NCBI GenBank assembly: GCA_934525325.1
Contig: CAKSZE010000013.1
Span: 1-33,787 of the forward strand
Length of the DNA stretch: 33,787 bases
From: an uncultured Faecalibacterium sp.
Lineage (GTDB): Bacteria > Bacillota > Clostridia > Oscillospirales > Ruminococcaceae
Direction of reading: 5' to 3'
Shown one piece after another: positions 23,898 through 33,157 of this stretch (the first letter of the stretch is position 1; each line of letters opens with the position of its first letter). A program made the position numbers and the translations under genes. The notes beneath the pieces are model-generated. The model ran no database searches. It saw nothing but the letters and a program-made list of their open reading frames with translations, and had not been told where the DNA came from.

Positions 23898-26493
23898 AGG
23901 TTCCGCTCCCTGTTTTGTGGCACTGTCCGTTCCAAAGGATCTCTGCCGTGGTATTAGGCGGTATCGTAACGGTCAGCGTATCGCCCCGGCGATGGACCCG
24001 GATCGGCCCGTGTTCACTGAGAAAGACCCGTTCAAATTCTGCAAAACCGCCGTCTGCACAGGGTTCGATCCGGATCTTGTCAAAGCCCGGTGCAGCAGCC
24101 CGGATGCCGCAGATACTTTCCGCCAGATAGGTGTCCACCACCCCGAAGGCGTAATGGTCGAAGCTGGTCTTGTTCGGGGTGCCGTCCGGCTGTACCGCAC
24201 CCCAGTTTTCCCAGATACTGGTTGCCCCCATCCGGACTTCGTACAACCAGCCGGGGCAGTCCGGCTGCCACAGGATCTGCTTGGCCAAGTCGTGTCTGCC
24301 GATATCATCCAGCACCTGCAAAATGAATGGCGTTGCCAGAAAGCCGGTGCCCAGCTTGCCATTTTTTGCCTGCACCAGTTCTGTGAGCTTTTGGCAGTAA
24401 GGCTGATACCATTTTCCATCGGCAAGGCCGAAGGCAAGCGCCAGAATATATCTGCCCATGTACTCTGCATAGGGCTTCTCCATGGGCAGGATCTCCTGCT
24501 GGATCGCCTGCTTCATTTTCTTGGCATAATCGGTATAAAAGGCGCAGTCCTCCGTATTGCCTACGATCTCAGCGATCTGTCCCAGCAGTTGGACGGAGCG
24601 ATACCCGAAAAACGGCGCAATATACCATGCGGTCTCCGGGCAGGCCTCAAATCCGGGCTTTTCTTTTCCGGGAACCAGCCACTCCCCGAAATGAAAGCCC
24701 GTGTTCCACAGATATCGGTCGTTTTCGTCCTTTTCCCCATTGCCCCGGCGGTTCGCTGCCGTAGCGATGATGCTGTTCACATATTTCTTCATGGCGGGAT
24801 AGAGCTGCCGCAAAGGCTCTCTGTTTCCGGTCATTTCGTACAGATACATCGGCAGCCAGAGCAGCACGTCGCTCCACCCTGCCACCGATGGCAGCTCGCC
24901 CTTTGCCACCGGGCCGTTTTCTCCGGGGAGAATATCTTCCAGCCCCTTTGCCGGGGTAGAGGTGTCCACATCATGGCCCACTTTTTTCAGCATGAAATCA
25001 TACATTTTGGTAGAGGGCGAGATGATGGGGATCGCACCGTCCTTTTCCTGATCGGCAGCAAGACCGTTCAGCCAGCTCTGGTAAAAGGGTGTCATCTCCT
25101 CGTTCAGCATACTGGTCTTGCTGTACACCAGCACATCTCCGGTCCAGCCTGCCTTTTCACGCTGCGGACAATCGGTTGGGATGGACATCATATTATTGCG
25201 CTGCGAATAGCGGATATTCTGGTACAGCCGCTCAAACTCCGGGTGATCGCAGTGGAAGATGCCTTTATTCTCTTTCGGGGTAGAGAGCAGCACCGCCTCA
25301 AAATCCTCCGGCTTTGCGTTTTCGGCTCCTTCCACCCAGATATAGCGGAAGCCGTGGAAGGTAAACAGGGGCTCATAGTCGATCTCGTCTCCGCTGCAGA
25401 GGATGGTCTCCCTCTGGCACGCACTCAGAGCCTTAAAATAGCTGCCGTCCGAGTTCAGCATCTCGGTGTGGTGGATGCGCACCTCGGTACCAGCCTTTTC
25501 ACGGAGCTTTATGCGGCAGCGTCCGGCGATGACCTGTCCGAAATCAAAGATCAGCTGATTTTCCGGATTGGAAACCACCCTTTGCACAGAAAAAGTCATG
25601 ACCGCCTGTACCGGTTCCAGCGTCTGTGCGCACAGCACATCCAGTGGGTAAGGCTTGCACTCTACCGGCGCAGGGGCAGACCATGCCTTTGTAAAGTCGA
25701 TCTTTTCGCCCACAAACAGGTCCGAGTACAGGATATTGGTCTGCCGGCAGATCTCTGTGCCATTGCTGGCAATCGTTTCCTTTGTGCCGTCCGCATAGGT
25801 GATCTCCAACTGGTACAGGATCGAGGGCTTTTCGTGGTCTGTGCCTACGGTAGCTGTCTGGCTGTTGAAATACCAGCCATCCCCTACCAGCATTTCCAAC
25901 GTGTTTTCGCCCTTTTGCAGCAGAGCGGTCACATCGTAGGTCTGATAATACAGGATGCTTTTATAAGCCGAAAACTCCGGCGCAAATTCCCGTTCATCCG
26001 GGCGTTTTCCGTTGACCAGAAGTCGGTATGCACCATAGCAGGTGGCATACATGGTGGCCTTTGCCACGGTTTTGGAAAGCGTAACAGGGCGGACAAAGGA
26101 CAGCACCGGGTTCTCGATGCCGTCCGAAAGCATCTGGTGGGGGTTGCGTGCAAAGGTGGATTCGACCCACTGTGCCTGCCAGTCCTCCCGGAACAGCCCG
26201 GTGCGGAAATCACAGGTACTGGCAGCGAAGCCGCCGTAATTATCCTTTGCCTCTATGGTAACTTGGTAGGTTTTCTGGCTTTGCAGGGGACGGCCTGCAT
26301 AGCGGATAAAAGCCTGTCTGCCATCGGTCATGATGCCGCTATCCCAAAAACAGCTTTCCTCGTCCTGCACCGTAATGCGGACCTCTGCCAGCATGACATT
26401 CTGCTTTTCAGACTCCACAAAAAACGAAAACTCCGGGGTTGTGTCGATCACAGGTGAGACCATGTGATTGACACGCAAATGCGTCAGTTTCAT
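23887..26493 (-). CDS. GH78 alpha-L-rhamnosidase
   Basis: This 868-residue protein has the full bacterial rhamnosidase layout: N-terminal beta-sandwich domains (about 1-330), a linker, the (alpha/alpha)6 barrel (about 400-770) and a C-terminal beta domain. The signature DCPQREKAGWTGD contains the acidic catalytic region, and GATSIWENWG...FDHYAFGVVDTYL is the second conserved block. It removes terminal alpha-L-rhamnose from plant glycosides, pectin fragments or flavonoids. There is no signal peptide, so it acts after uptake by the symporters encoded just upstream. GGGAG lies 7 nt before the ATG, and the gap to the symporter gene is 12 nt. No rhamnose isomerase or kinase gene is nearby. Confidence 0.92.
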   Translation of the reverse strand: MKLTHLRVNHMVSPVIDTTPEFSFFVESEKQNVMLAEVRITVQDEESCFWDSGIMTDGRQAFIRYAGRPLQSQKTYQVTIEAKDNYGGFAASTCDFRTGLFREDWQAQWVESTFARNPHQMLSDGIENPVLSFVRPVTLSKTVAKATMYATCYGAYRLLVNGKRPDEREFAPEFSAYKSILYYQTYDVTALLQKGENTLEMLVGDGWYFNSQTATVGTDHEKPSILYQLEITYADGTKETIASNGTEICRQTNILYSDLFVGEKIDFTKAWSAPAPVECKPYPLDVLCAQTLEPVQAVMTFSVQRVVSNPENQLIFDFGQVIAGRCRIKLREKAGTEVRIHHTEMLNSDGSYFKALSACQRETILCSGDEIDYEPLFTFHGFRYIWVEGAENAKPEDFEAVLLSTPKENKGIFHCDHPEFERLYQNIRYSQRNNMMSIPTDCPQREKAGWTGDVLVYSKTSMLNEEMTPFYQSWLNGLAADQEKDGAIPIISPSTKMYDFMLKKVGHDVDTSTPAKGLEDILPGENGPVAKGELPSVAGWSDVLLWLPMYLYEMTGNREPLRQLYPAMKKYVNSIIATAANRRGNGEKDENDRYLWNTGFHFGEWLVPGKEKPGFEACPETAWYIAPFFGYRSVQLLGQIAEIVGNTEDCAFYTDYAKKMKQAIQQEILPMEKPYAEYMGRYILALAFGLADGKWYQPYCQKLTELVQAKNGKLGTGFLATPFILQVLDDIGRHDLAKQILWQPDCPGWLYEVRMGATSIWENWGAVQPDGTPNKTSFDHYAFGVVDTYLAESICGIRAAAPGFDKIRIEPCADGGFAEFERVFLSEHGPIRVHRRGDTLTVTIPPNTTAEILWNGQCHKTGSGTYVF

Positions 26494-26505
26494 AACATTC
26501 TCCCT

Positions 26506-27990
26506 TTAATATCGCTCGGATAGTTTTGCCTCGCACTCCGCACGGCTGATCTCGCCTGCGTTGCATTTTGCCATCAGTGCGGCATCCTCGTCTTTCAGAT
26601 CGTAAAAAGCCATGATCACCACGCCTAAAAGTGTGCCAATGGCAGGGATCAGCATATAGATCACCCACAGGGCATCCAATGCGCTCTGCGGCTGGACAAC
26701 ATTCAGACGGGTCAGATCCTCAAAGCTGTCCGCTTGAACCGTGATCCATGTGGAAAGCCCCAGCAGGAAGATCCCCAGCGAAGAAGCCACGCTGGTGGTC
26801 AGCTTGTTGATGAATGCCGTCAGGGAAAAGAAGATGCCCGAACAATCCTTGCCGGTCTTATAGCGGGTATACTCAATGGTGTCGGGGGTAAAAAAGGTCT
26901 TGGCAATGTTGGCAACATTGCCGGGTGCCGCCTGCAGCACCAGAAGCAGCGTGACCATAAAAAAGTTGTGGTAGCCGAAAAAGTAGATCATCCCATACAA
27001 TACCGCTGCCAGCAGACCGCAGGACATATACACTCTCTTTTTGCCAAATTTTTTGCAGAGCTTGTCGGTATTCAGTTGGGCGATCAGCTGCGGAAAAAAC
27101 GCAATGGCGATGGGCACGACTAAGATCAAAGAGTCTCCATACAGGTAGTAGGATGCGTAGGTGCCCAAGGATGCTCCGGTCTGTAAGCCGCCGTAGATCA
27201 GCATACTGAGCAGAATGATCGCCATGTATTTATTGGTTTTGATGCAATCCAGCATATCCCGGAAAGTATAGCTCTGGGTTGCAGATTCATCCTTGGCGTT
27301 TTTCAGCTCCACATTATGCTCTTTCACACCGGAGGCAAGGGGCAGCATCATAAAAAAGAAGATCACGGAGGAAACGAGCGCCACCGCACGCATGGACAGC
27401 CCCACGTGCTCACTGACCAGAGCCATCCAGACGATCCCGGCAGCCACCGTGCCGATACCGGACAAAATGCCTTTTGTCTGCAAAAGATGGCTGCGTTCGC
27501 CGGGGTTGTCGGTAAGGGAGACGATCATGGAATTCATGGGAACTTCTACCAGCGTATAGGAAAAATCATACAGAAGGTAGGTCACCATGAACCATGCGAT
27601 CTTGGCAAAGTCCGGGATATTTTTCGGCATCAGAAAGAAAAGCACGGTGAAGATCGGGAATAGGAAGAACGTTGCCCGATACCACGGCAGATATTTTCCC
27701 TCTCCTGCCAACCGCCCCAGAACTCGGCTGTTTCGGATGTTCAGCTTGTCAATGAAAAAGCCAAACACCATATCATCGCAGGCATCAATAATTTTAACGA
27801 TCAGGATCGCAGCCGAAATACGCACCAGATCGATCCCCTGAAAAAGCAGGAACAAGGTCATGAATGCCGTGACGATATATCCCTCTAAGGTGCGTCCCAG
27901 ATCACCGATGTAGTAGTTGATGCGTTCCCGTCTGCTGGTCTGCCAGCTGCTGCGCTCGCTGGCATTTTTTTGTCCTTTTGCGCCGTTCAT
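26506..27990 (-). CDS. GPH-family sugar:cation symporter
   Basis: This 494-residue membrane protein has about twelve hydrophobic segments and belongs to the glycoside-pentoside-hexuronide (GPH) branch of the major facilitator superfamily. The N-terminus RINYYIGDLGRTLEGYIVTAFMT and the segments VEVPMNSMIVSLTDNPGERS and ANIAKTFFTPDTIEYTRYKTGKD are typical. It imports small glycosides with H+ or Na+. Its ATG overlaps the stop of the preceding symporter gene as TAATG. Two different GPH proteins in tandem suggest two substrates, or import and efflux. Confidence 0.87.
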   Translation of the reverse strand: MNGAKGQKNASERSSWQTSRRERINYYIGDLGRTLEGYIVTAFMTLFLLFQGIDLVRISAAILIVKIIDACDDMVFGFFIDKLNIRNSRVLGRLAGEGKYLPWYRATFFLFPIFTVLFFLMPKNIPDFAKIAWFMVTYLLYDFSYTLVEVPMNSMIVSLTDNPGERSHLLQTKGILSGIGTVAAGIVWMALVSEHVGLSMRAVALVSSVIFFFMMLPLASGVKEHNVELKNAKDESATQSYTFRDMLDCIKTNKYMAIILLSMLIYGGLQTGASLGTYASYYLYGDSLILVVPIAIAFFPQLIAQLNTDKLCKKFGKKRVYMSCGLLAAVLYGMIYFFGYHNFFMVTLLLVLQAAPGNVANIAKTFFTPDTIEYTRYKTGKDCSGIFFSLTAFINKLTTSVASSLGIFLLGLSTWITVQADSFEDLTRLNVVQPQSALDALWVIYMLIPAIGTLLGVVIMAFYDLKDEDAALMAKCNAGEISRAECEAKLSERY

Positions 27991-29366
27991 TAACGCATCC
28001 CCTTTTCCTTCAGTTCCGCACGCATTTTTTCAATGCCCTGCTTTTCCAAATCGATCTTACTGAAGAAAAATGCGGAAAGCCCAAACAGCACAGCAGGGTA
28101 CAGACCGATCAGCACACGCAGCATCAGCAAAGCGCTGCCCGGCTGATTCACAAATACGGAGTCGGCGCTGCTGATATAGCCGGCTGCCTGCAGCATGACA
28201 GAAGCGATGCCTGCGGTCAGACCGCTGCCAATCTTCTCTCCCATTGCGGAAGCCGAGCTGATGGTACCATCCATGGGTTTTCCGGTGGTGTACAGGGCAT
28301 AGTCGCAGATATCGCCGGTAAGCGGGATCAGGGCAATAAAGTACGGAATGACCGCCAGACCGGAGATGACCTTGCCGATCATAAACAGCCCCAGATTATC
28401 GTTTGCGAACAGGATCAGGAGATGGCTTGCTGCCGATGCGCCCAGACCCACCATGATGGAGGTGCGTTTTCCCCATTTTTTCACAACAGGGATCGCAAAG
28501 GGCAGCAGGAAGATCATCAGCATACTGGGCAGATTGATCAGGGTCACCTTGCCCACATCGCCGAAAATGTACTTTGCATAATAAGTAGCCACCGGTGCAG
28601 CGGTCAGGTTATAGGCGATAACGCCCAGTGCCATATAGGTGAAGTACTTGTTTTTGACAAGGGCACGCAGCGATTCCCCTACATTCTGCTTTTCCTGCAC
28701 ATGACCACGGGAGCGTTCGGTAACATTTTCACGGATCAGCAGAACTGCCAGCACGCCGGAAACGATGGCCATCACGGCAAAAATTGCGGTAATGATGGTA
28801 TAGGTGGTCTGGTTTTCCCCCATGGACGAAAGCAGACCGGGAACCACAAGACCGATCACCACAACCGGGATCAGCGAGCCGTAAGACTTGAATACGCCCA
28901 GCACGGCACGGTCGTCCGATTCGGCAGAGATCAGGTTGATCACGCTGTGGCTGGCAACGCCGACCATGGTGCCAAACACCGGGCACGCCAGAAAATACAT
29001 GGCCGCACAGAAGATCGCTTTTTCCAGCATCGAAAACTTTGCAGGGCAGCCAAACAGCAGCATCATGGTGGCGGCAAGACCGAACGCACCTGCCAGTAGC
29101 CACGGTCTGGCTTTGCCCAGTTTTGTGTTGGTGCGGTCAATGATCATGCCCATGATGATATCGGAGATTCCATCGGTGATCTTCGTGATCATAATGATCA
29201 GACCGATGGTGCCAATGGACATCCCGATGGTATCGGTATAGTAGAGGTTGACATACGCCGGGATATAGCCTGTGGCCACTGCCGAAGCAGCCGCAGCCAT
29301 CATAGCACCGATCTTGATGCCGAAGCTCAGCTCGGTCGTCTTTTTGCTTTTTGGTTTCGTTGCCAT
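27990..29366 (-). CDS. GPH-family sugar:cation symporter, second
   Basis: This 458-residue protein of the same GPH family shares the fold but little sequence with its neighbour. It has ITDGISDIIMGMIIDRTNTKLGKARPW (the conserved loop 2-3 D-x2-R-T-x-T-x-x-G-K-x-R-P motif) and about twelve membrane segments. The start at 29366 is preferred because AGGAG lies 7 nt upstream; the ATG six bases earlier is too close to that site. It sits 21 nt after the esterase gene. Confidence 0.88.
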   Translation of the reverse strand: MATKPKSKKTTELSFGIKIGAMMAAAASAVATGYIPAYVNLYYTDTIGMSIGTIGLIIMITKITDGISDIIMGMIIDRTNTKLGKARPWLLAGAFGLAATMMLLFGCPAKFSMLEKAIFCAAMYFLACPVFGTMVGVASHSVINLISAESDDRAVLGVFKSYGSLIPVVVIGLVVPGLLSSMGENQTTYTIITAIFAVMAIVSGVLAVLLIRENVTERSRGHVQEKQNVGESLRALVKNKYFTYMALGVIAYNLTAAPVATYYAKYIFGDVGKVTLINLPSMLMIFLLPFAIPVVKKWGKRTSIMVGLGASAASHLLILFANDNLGLFMIGKVISGLAVIPYFIALIPLTGDICDYALYTTGKPMDGTISSASAMGEKIGSGLTAGIASVMLQAAGYISSADSVFVNQPGSALLMLRVLIGLYPAVLFGLSAFFFSKIDLEKQGIEKMRAELKEKGMR

Positions 29367-29387
29367 AGTCATTCTCCTTCTGCGTGT

Positions 29388-30344
29388 CTATTTTGTGCAG
29401 TGAGTTGCCGCCGGGTTCAAAAACAGGATGCCCCTTGTCAGCCAGCCCTCCAAAGGCGTGCCGGTTCCGGGGCCAAAGCCATGTCCGCCGGTAAGCCCGG
29501 TTTCCACTTTGTATCGTACCTTGCAGTGCCATGCTGCATTTGCCATTTCATCCCCATCCTGCAGGCTCACGGTGCTATCATTGGCAGCGCGTGCAAGGTA
29601 AAACGGTGGATATTCCGGGGTCATCTGCCCGGCAGCATCGTAAAGCCTTACCAGCTCCGGGCTTTCCTTGGAGCCAAACAGACCTTTGCGGAAATATCCC
29701 CCCATGGGTTCGGGGATATGGTTCAAGGAGATCAACGGATAGCCCAATAGCAGCCCTGCCGGCAGTGGCAGACCATATCGGGGTGCGCCTGTCGCTGCGG
29801 TCCCCCACAGTGCGGCAAGATGCCCGCCGGCTGAAAAGCCTGCCACATAATAGGTGCTTTCCTTGCCCCGCAGCGCCTGTATGGTACGGATGGCCGCCGC
29901 CAGATCCTCCAAAGGCTTTGGCATAAGACCGGAAACGAAACTTTCGGGGGTCGCAGTACGGTAGTTCAGACAGTAGCAATCCATGCCCATCTCATTGAGT
30001 TCTGCCGCAGCAGGCAGCGACTCACACAGGGTACATACTGCACCATAGGCACCGCCTGCCAGCAGGATCACAAACGCATCCGTCGTTTTTCTCCGGGATG
30101 GCAGTGCGACCAGATTGGGCACCGGATCTCCACCCAGCGGAACATACGCTGGCTGCGGCGCACAGAGCAGCCGTTCCAGCCCCTTTACCATATCTTCCAC
30201 AGCCCAAGTGGGGTTTTGGTCGTGGAGCTGCTGCAAGGTCATCAAGCGGTTTTCTGCTGAAAAATGCTGGCCGCCGGGGATCAGGTGCTCTGCCCCAAAC
30301 TGTTCCGCCAACGCCTGCAGCGTGGTATCCTTGCTTATCTTCAT
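29388..30344 (-). CDS. Alpha/beta hydrolase, sugar esterase-like
   Basis: This 318-residue esterase-like protein has an oxyanion-hole segment LLAGGAYG (94-101), nucleophile S171 in GFSAGG, acid D256 and base H288 in GGHGFG. It resembles intracellular acetyl-xylan or sugar acetylesterases of the BD-FAE/AXE type. The first 80 residues form an extra segment seen in some uncharacterised homologues. It has no signal peptide. It is the first gene of the six-gene operon and would deacylate imported glycosides. The ATG at 30344 follows GGAAGGG; an upstream start is not supported. Confidence 0.8.
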   Translation of the reverse strand: MKISKDTTLQALAEQFGAEHLIPGGQHFSAENRLMTLQQLHDQNPTWAVEDMVKGLERLLCAPQPAYVPLGGDPVPNLVALPSRRKTTDAFVILLAGGAYGAVCTLCESLPAAAELNEMGMDCYCLNYRTATPESFVSGLMPKPLEDLAAAIRTIQALRGKESTYYVAGFSAGGHLAALWGTAATGAPRYGLPLPAGLLLGYPLISLNHIPEPMGGYFRKGLFGSKESPELVRLYDAAGQMTPEYPPFYLARAANDSTVSLQDGDEMANAAWHCKVRYKVETGLTGGHGFGPGTGTPLEGWLTRGILFLNPAATHCTK

Positions 30345-30493
30345 CAGCGATCCCTTCCTGTAACGTATTGACAAATGTTCCGAATGGTGTTACATTTGTA
30401 TCTGTTACAAGTGTAACACCGCAAGAAGCGGATTGCAATATAAAACCACACAAACACACTTAAATGAAACAAAATACAGGGAGGTGTAACACC
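30345..30493. promoter_or_regulatory. Divergent promoters with TGTTACA operators
   Basis: A plus-strand promoter TTGACA (30368-30373), N17, TACATT (30391-30396) serves the TetR gene. A minus-strand candidate TTGCAA (30433-30438), N17, TACACT (30410-30415) serves the esterase operon. TGTTACAAGTGTAACA (30403-30418) is a perfect palindrome around a 2-nt centre and covers the minus -10. GGTGTTACA (30386-30394) overlaps the plus -10. GGTGTAACACC (30483-30493) overlaps the TetR ribosome site, and TGTAACG lies at 30359. The TetR protein probably represses both directions. Confidence 0.7.
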
Positions 30494-31018
30494 GTGGCCG
30501 GAAATGCAGATGCCCATATCCTTGTAATGGAAAGCCTGACCGAGGCTTTGATCCAGCTGATGCGAAAAAAGCCGCTGGCAGAGATCAAGATCTCAGAGCT
30601 TTGTGACAAAGCGGGGGTCAGCAGAGTCTCGTTTTACCGCAACTTTGATTCGATCCCTCAGATCCTCACCCAGAAATTGTCCGATGTTACCGATCATTGG
30701 TGGCAGGATTTTTCGCAGAACAGCGCGCCCTATATCCAGAAAAACTTTTGGAACGCACTGTTGGATCAGTACCGCAGCAATCAGGACATGATCCTGCTGA
30801 TGTACCAGAACGATCTGTCCTATCTGCTCAAAGATCACATTTTTCATTGCTGTGCCGTACACGAGACCTGTATGGAACTGGAAGCCTATCAGCGTGCCGC
30901 TCTTGCGGGAGCCTTGTATGGCATTATTGATGAATGGATCCGCCGGGGCATGGGGGATATCCCCACCGAATTGAGCCTGCGAAGTATGCTGCACATTTTT
31001 CCGAAGGAACTGCAATAG
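30494..31018 (+). CDS. TetR/AcrR-family regulator
   Basis: This 174-residue protein has an N-terminal helix-turn-helix typical of TetR: KISELCDKAGVSRVSFYRNF, at about residues 33-52. A helical ligand domain with several Trp and Cys residues follows (HWWQDF, FHCCAVHETC). The GTG at 30494 is chosen because GGGAGGTG lies about 8 nt upstream; an ATG at 30464 would place that site inside the gene. It is divergent from the rhamnosidase operon and heads a three-gene operon with two hydrolases. It likely binds the TGTTACA palindromes and releases them on binding a glycoside or phenolic inducer. Confidence 0.85.
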   Translation: MAGNADAHILVMESLTEALIQLMRKKPLAEIKISELCDKAGVSRVSFYRNFDSIPQILTQKLSDVTDHWWQDFSQNSAPYIQKNFWNALLDQYRSNQDMILLMYQNDLSYLLKDHIFHCCAVHETCMELEAYQRAALAGALYGIIDEWIRRGMGDIPTELSLRSMLHIFPKELQ

Positions 31019-31037
31019 AAAAAAGGAGAAGAACGCC

Positions 31038-32237
31038 ATGATGGACAAGCAGGAGATCCAGCGCACCATAGACACCTATATTCAGAATCAGGAGCTGGCC
31101 GGCGGAGCCCTTCTGGTCCGCCGTGACAATGAAATTCTGTATCAAAACACCTTCGGCTTTGCCGACACCGCCGCCGGTCTCCCCATTGCCGAAGATTCCA
31201 TCTACCGTCTTATGTCCATGACAAAGCCCATTACCGCAGTTGCTGTTATGCAGCTTGTGGAGCAGGGCAAGATTCAACTGAATGCGCCCTTGAACCACTA
31301 TCTCCACGGTTTTACGGCAATGCGTGTGGTGGACGATAAGCGCTATGTTTACCATGAAGGCATGAACGCACTCAGTCTTTTACCGGGGCTGCTGACCTTC
31401 CGGCTCAAAGCGCCCCACACCGTTCCTGCGGAACGGGACATTACGATCCGGGATCTGTTGTGCCACGCCTCCGGGCTGGAGCAGGGCATCTATGGGCTGA
31501 TCCACATGAAGCTCGATCGTTCCAAACGAGAGAGCCTTGCGGAACTGGAGAAACAATACAGCACCATACCGCTGGACTTTCAGCCCGGCAAAGGGTCCGG
31601 CTATTCCCCTCTTGCAGGCTTCGATCTGCTGGCTCGTGTGGTGGAGGTTGTCAGCGGAATGCCCTTTGATGAATATCTGCAAAAAAATCTGTTTGCGCCG
31701 CTGGATATGCACGATACCGCCTTCCGTTTGAACCGCGAACAGACGGCACGGCTGGTGCACGTTTACAAACGTGAAAAGAGTGCGTTGAAGGATGTGACCG
31801 GCACTTCCGAGGATATGGACAGTCTCCTCCGGCGGGGCAGTCACTATACTGCCGGCTGCGGCGGATTGTTTTCTACCTTGCAGGACTACGACCGCTTTGC
31901 CACGATGCTGCTGAACGGCGGCAGGCTGGATGATGCCTGTATTCTGCAGCCCGAAACCGTCCGGCTTATGGAACAGGAAGGCTCCCGCAGCTACCCGGAG
32001 CCGGATCCCGGCTGCGTCTGGGGGCTTGGCATGAAAATCCGCAAAGACCCGCAAAAAGCAAAAAGTGCCTGCACAGAAGGCACTTTTGGATGGAGCGGTG
32101 CATTCGGGACCCATTTCTTCATCAGCCCCCAAGACCATCTGTCAGCTGTATGGATGATGAACCGTTCCGATATTGATGGTGCCAGTTCCTATATCAGTAA
32201 AAAAATCGAGGAGCTGGTGTTCGGGTGCTTTGTATGA
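31038..32237 (+). CDS. Beta-lactamase-fold serine hydrolase (family VIII esterase-like)
   Basis: This 399-residue protein belongs to the class C beta-lactamase/penicillin-binding superfamily. The S-x-x-K motif is S60-M-T-K63 (RLMSMTKPITAV). The tyrosine motif is Y189-S in SGYSPLAGFDLLARVVE, and FGWSGAFGTHFFI near the C-terminus corresponds to the third motif. It lacks a signal peptide, which argues against a periplasmic or secreted lactamase or PBP and favours an intracellular carboxylesterase (EstB type). AAAAGGAG lies 10 nt before the ATG. It lies 19 nt after the TetR gene and overlaps the next gene by 4 bp. Confidence 0.85.
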   Translation: MMDKQEIQRTIDTYIQNQELAGGALLVRRDNEILYQNTFGFADTAAGLPIAEDSIYRLMSMTKPITAVAVMQLVEQGKIQLNAPLNHYLHGFTAMRVVDDKRYVYHEGMNALSLLPGLLTFRLKAPHTVPAERDITIRDLLCHASGLEQGIYGLIHMKLDRSKRESLAELEKQYSTIPLDFQPGKGSGYSPLAGFDLLARVVEVVSGMPFDEYLQKNLFAPLDMHDTAFRLNREQTARLVHVYKREKSALKDVTGTSEDMDSLLRRGSHYTAGCGGLFSTLQDYDRFATMLLNGGRLDDACILQPETVRLMEQEGSRSYPEPDPGCVWGLGMKIRKDPQKAKSACTEGTFGWSGAFGTHFFISPQDHLSAVWMMNRSDIDGASSYISKKIEELVFGCFV

Positions 32238-33070
32238 ACGAATTATTTGGGGCAAATTCTGGTTTTAACAAACTCTGCCGAAAGCACTTTTCCTGTTGGA
32301 GAGAGGATCTGAAGATCTCTGGTACGGTGTTTTTTCCACGAAGGGAAAAAGGAAGCAGATATCCGATTGCTATCCTCTGCCATGAATTCATGACCAATCA
32401 AGTTTTTTCGTATCCATACGCCAAAGCACTGGCTGCTTGCGGCTACGCTGCTTTCTGTTTTGATTTCTGCGGCGGAGGTCTGTTCAGTACAAGTCAGGGC
32501 AGCAGTCGGGAGATGTCCGTCCTGACCGAGATAAAGGATCTGAAAGCTGTGATTGCTTTTGCCCGATCACAGCGGTATGTAAATGCGAACGATCTGCTGA
32601 TGATGGGCTGCAGTCAGGGCGGTCTTGTGGCGGCACTGACCGCCGCACAGATGCCAGAATTGGTAAAATCGTTGATCCTTCTTTATCCGGCACTTGCTAT
32701 TCCCGATGCAGCACGGGCCGGCAATATGCTCTGGATGAAATTTGACCCTTCCAATGTTCCGAAAAAGCTGCACTCCGGTCCTATGCTTTTAGGCAGGAAC
32801 TATGTGCTGGACGTTATCAACATAGATGCCTACCATGAGATTGCAAAATACCATGGAAGGATATTGATCGTCCATGGAGACAAGGATACCCTTGTGGACA
32901 TTTGCCACTCCAGAAAAGCCCGATATTACTATCAGGCAGCGGGAGCATCCGTTCGTCTTGTTACAATTTCCGGCGGCAAGCATATCTTCCGTAGACCATC
33001 TCAGATTCGACAGGTGCAAAAAGAAATCCGTATGTTTGTTGGAAACAGCAAAGACCGTTCTTGCCGTTGA
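32234..33070 (+). CDS. Alpha/beta hydrolase (cinnamoyl-esterase/S33-like)
   Basis: This 278-residue alpha/beta hydrolase has nucleophile S127 in GCSQGG, acid D216 or D218 in VHGDKDTLV and base H250 in SGGKHIF. The oxyanion region is LCHEFMTNQ (48-56). It resembles cinnamoyl/feruloyl esterases of gut Firmicutes, which would suit the tannase-like enzyme of the neighbouring operon. The ATG at 32234 overlaps the upstream stop as ATGA, indicating coupled translation. No signal peptide is present. Confidence 0.82.
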   Translation: MNELFGANSGFNKLCRKHFSCWREDLKISGTVFFPRREKGSRYPIAILCHEFMTNQVFSYPYAKALAACGYAAFCFDFCGGGLFSTSQGSSREMSVLTEIKDLKAVIAFARSQRYVNANDLLMMGCSQGGLVAALTAAQMPELVKSLILLYPALAIPDAARAGNMLWMKFDPSNVPKKLHSGPMLLGRNYVLDVINIDAYHEIAKYHGRILIVHGDKDTLVDICHSRKARYYYQAAGASVRLVTISGGKHIFRRPSQIRQVQKEIRMFVGNSKDRSCR

Positions 33071-33122
33071 CACATAAGTCCTACTCTCTCTGCTTTACTA
33101 CCATAAATTTTTCAAAACCCTC

Positions 33123-33151
33123 TTGACGAATTCTACATACCGTGGTATTTT
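33123..33151 (+). promoter_or_regulatory. Promoter facing a gene-free structured region
   Basis: TTGACG (33123-33128), a 17-nt spacer and TATTTT (33146-33151) form a good sigma-70 promoter. No credible reading frame follows it; instead there is a series of hairpins ending in a U-rich terminator. Confidence 0.6.
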
Positions 33152-33157
33152 TCTTGT

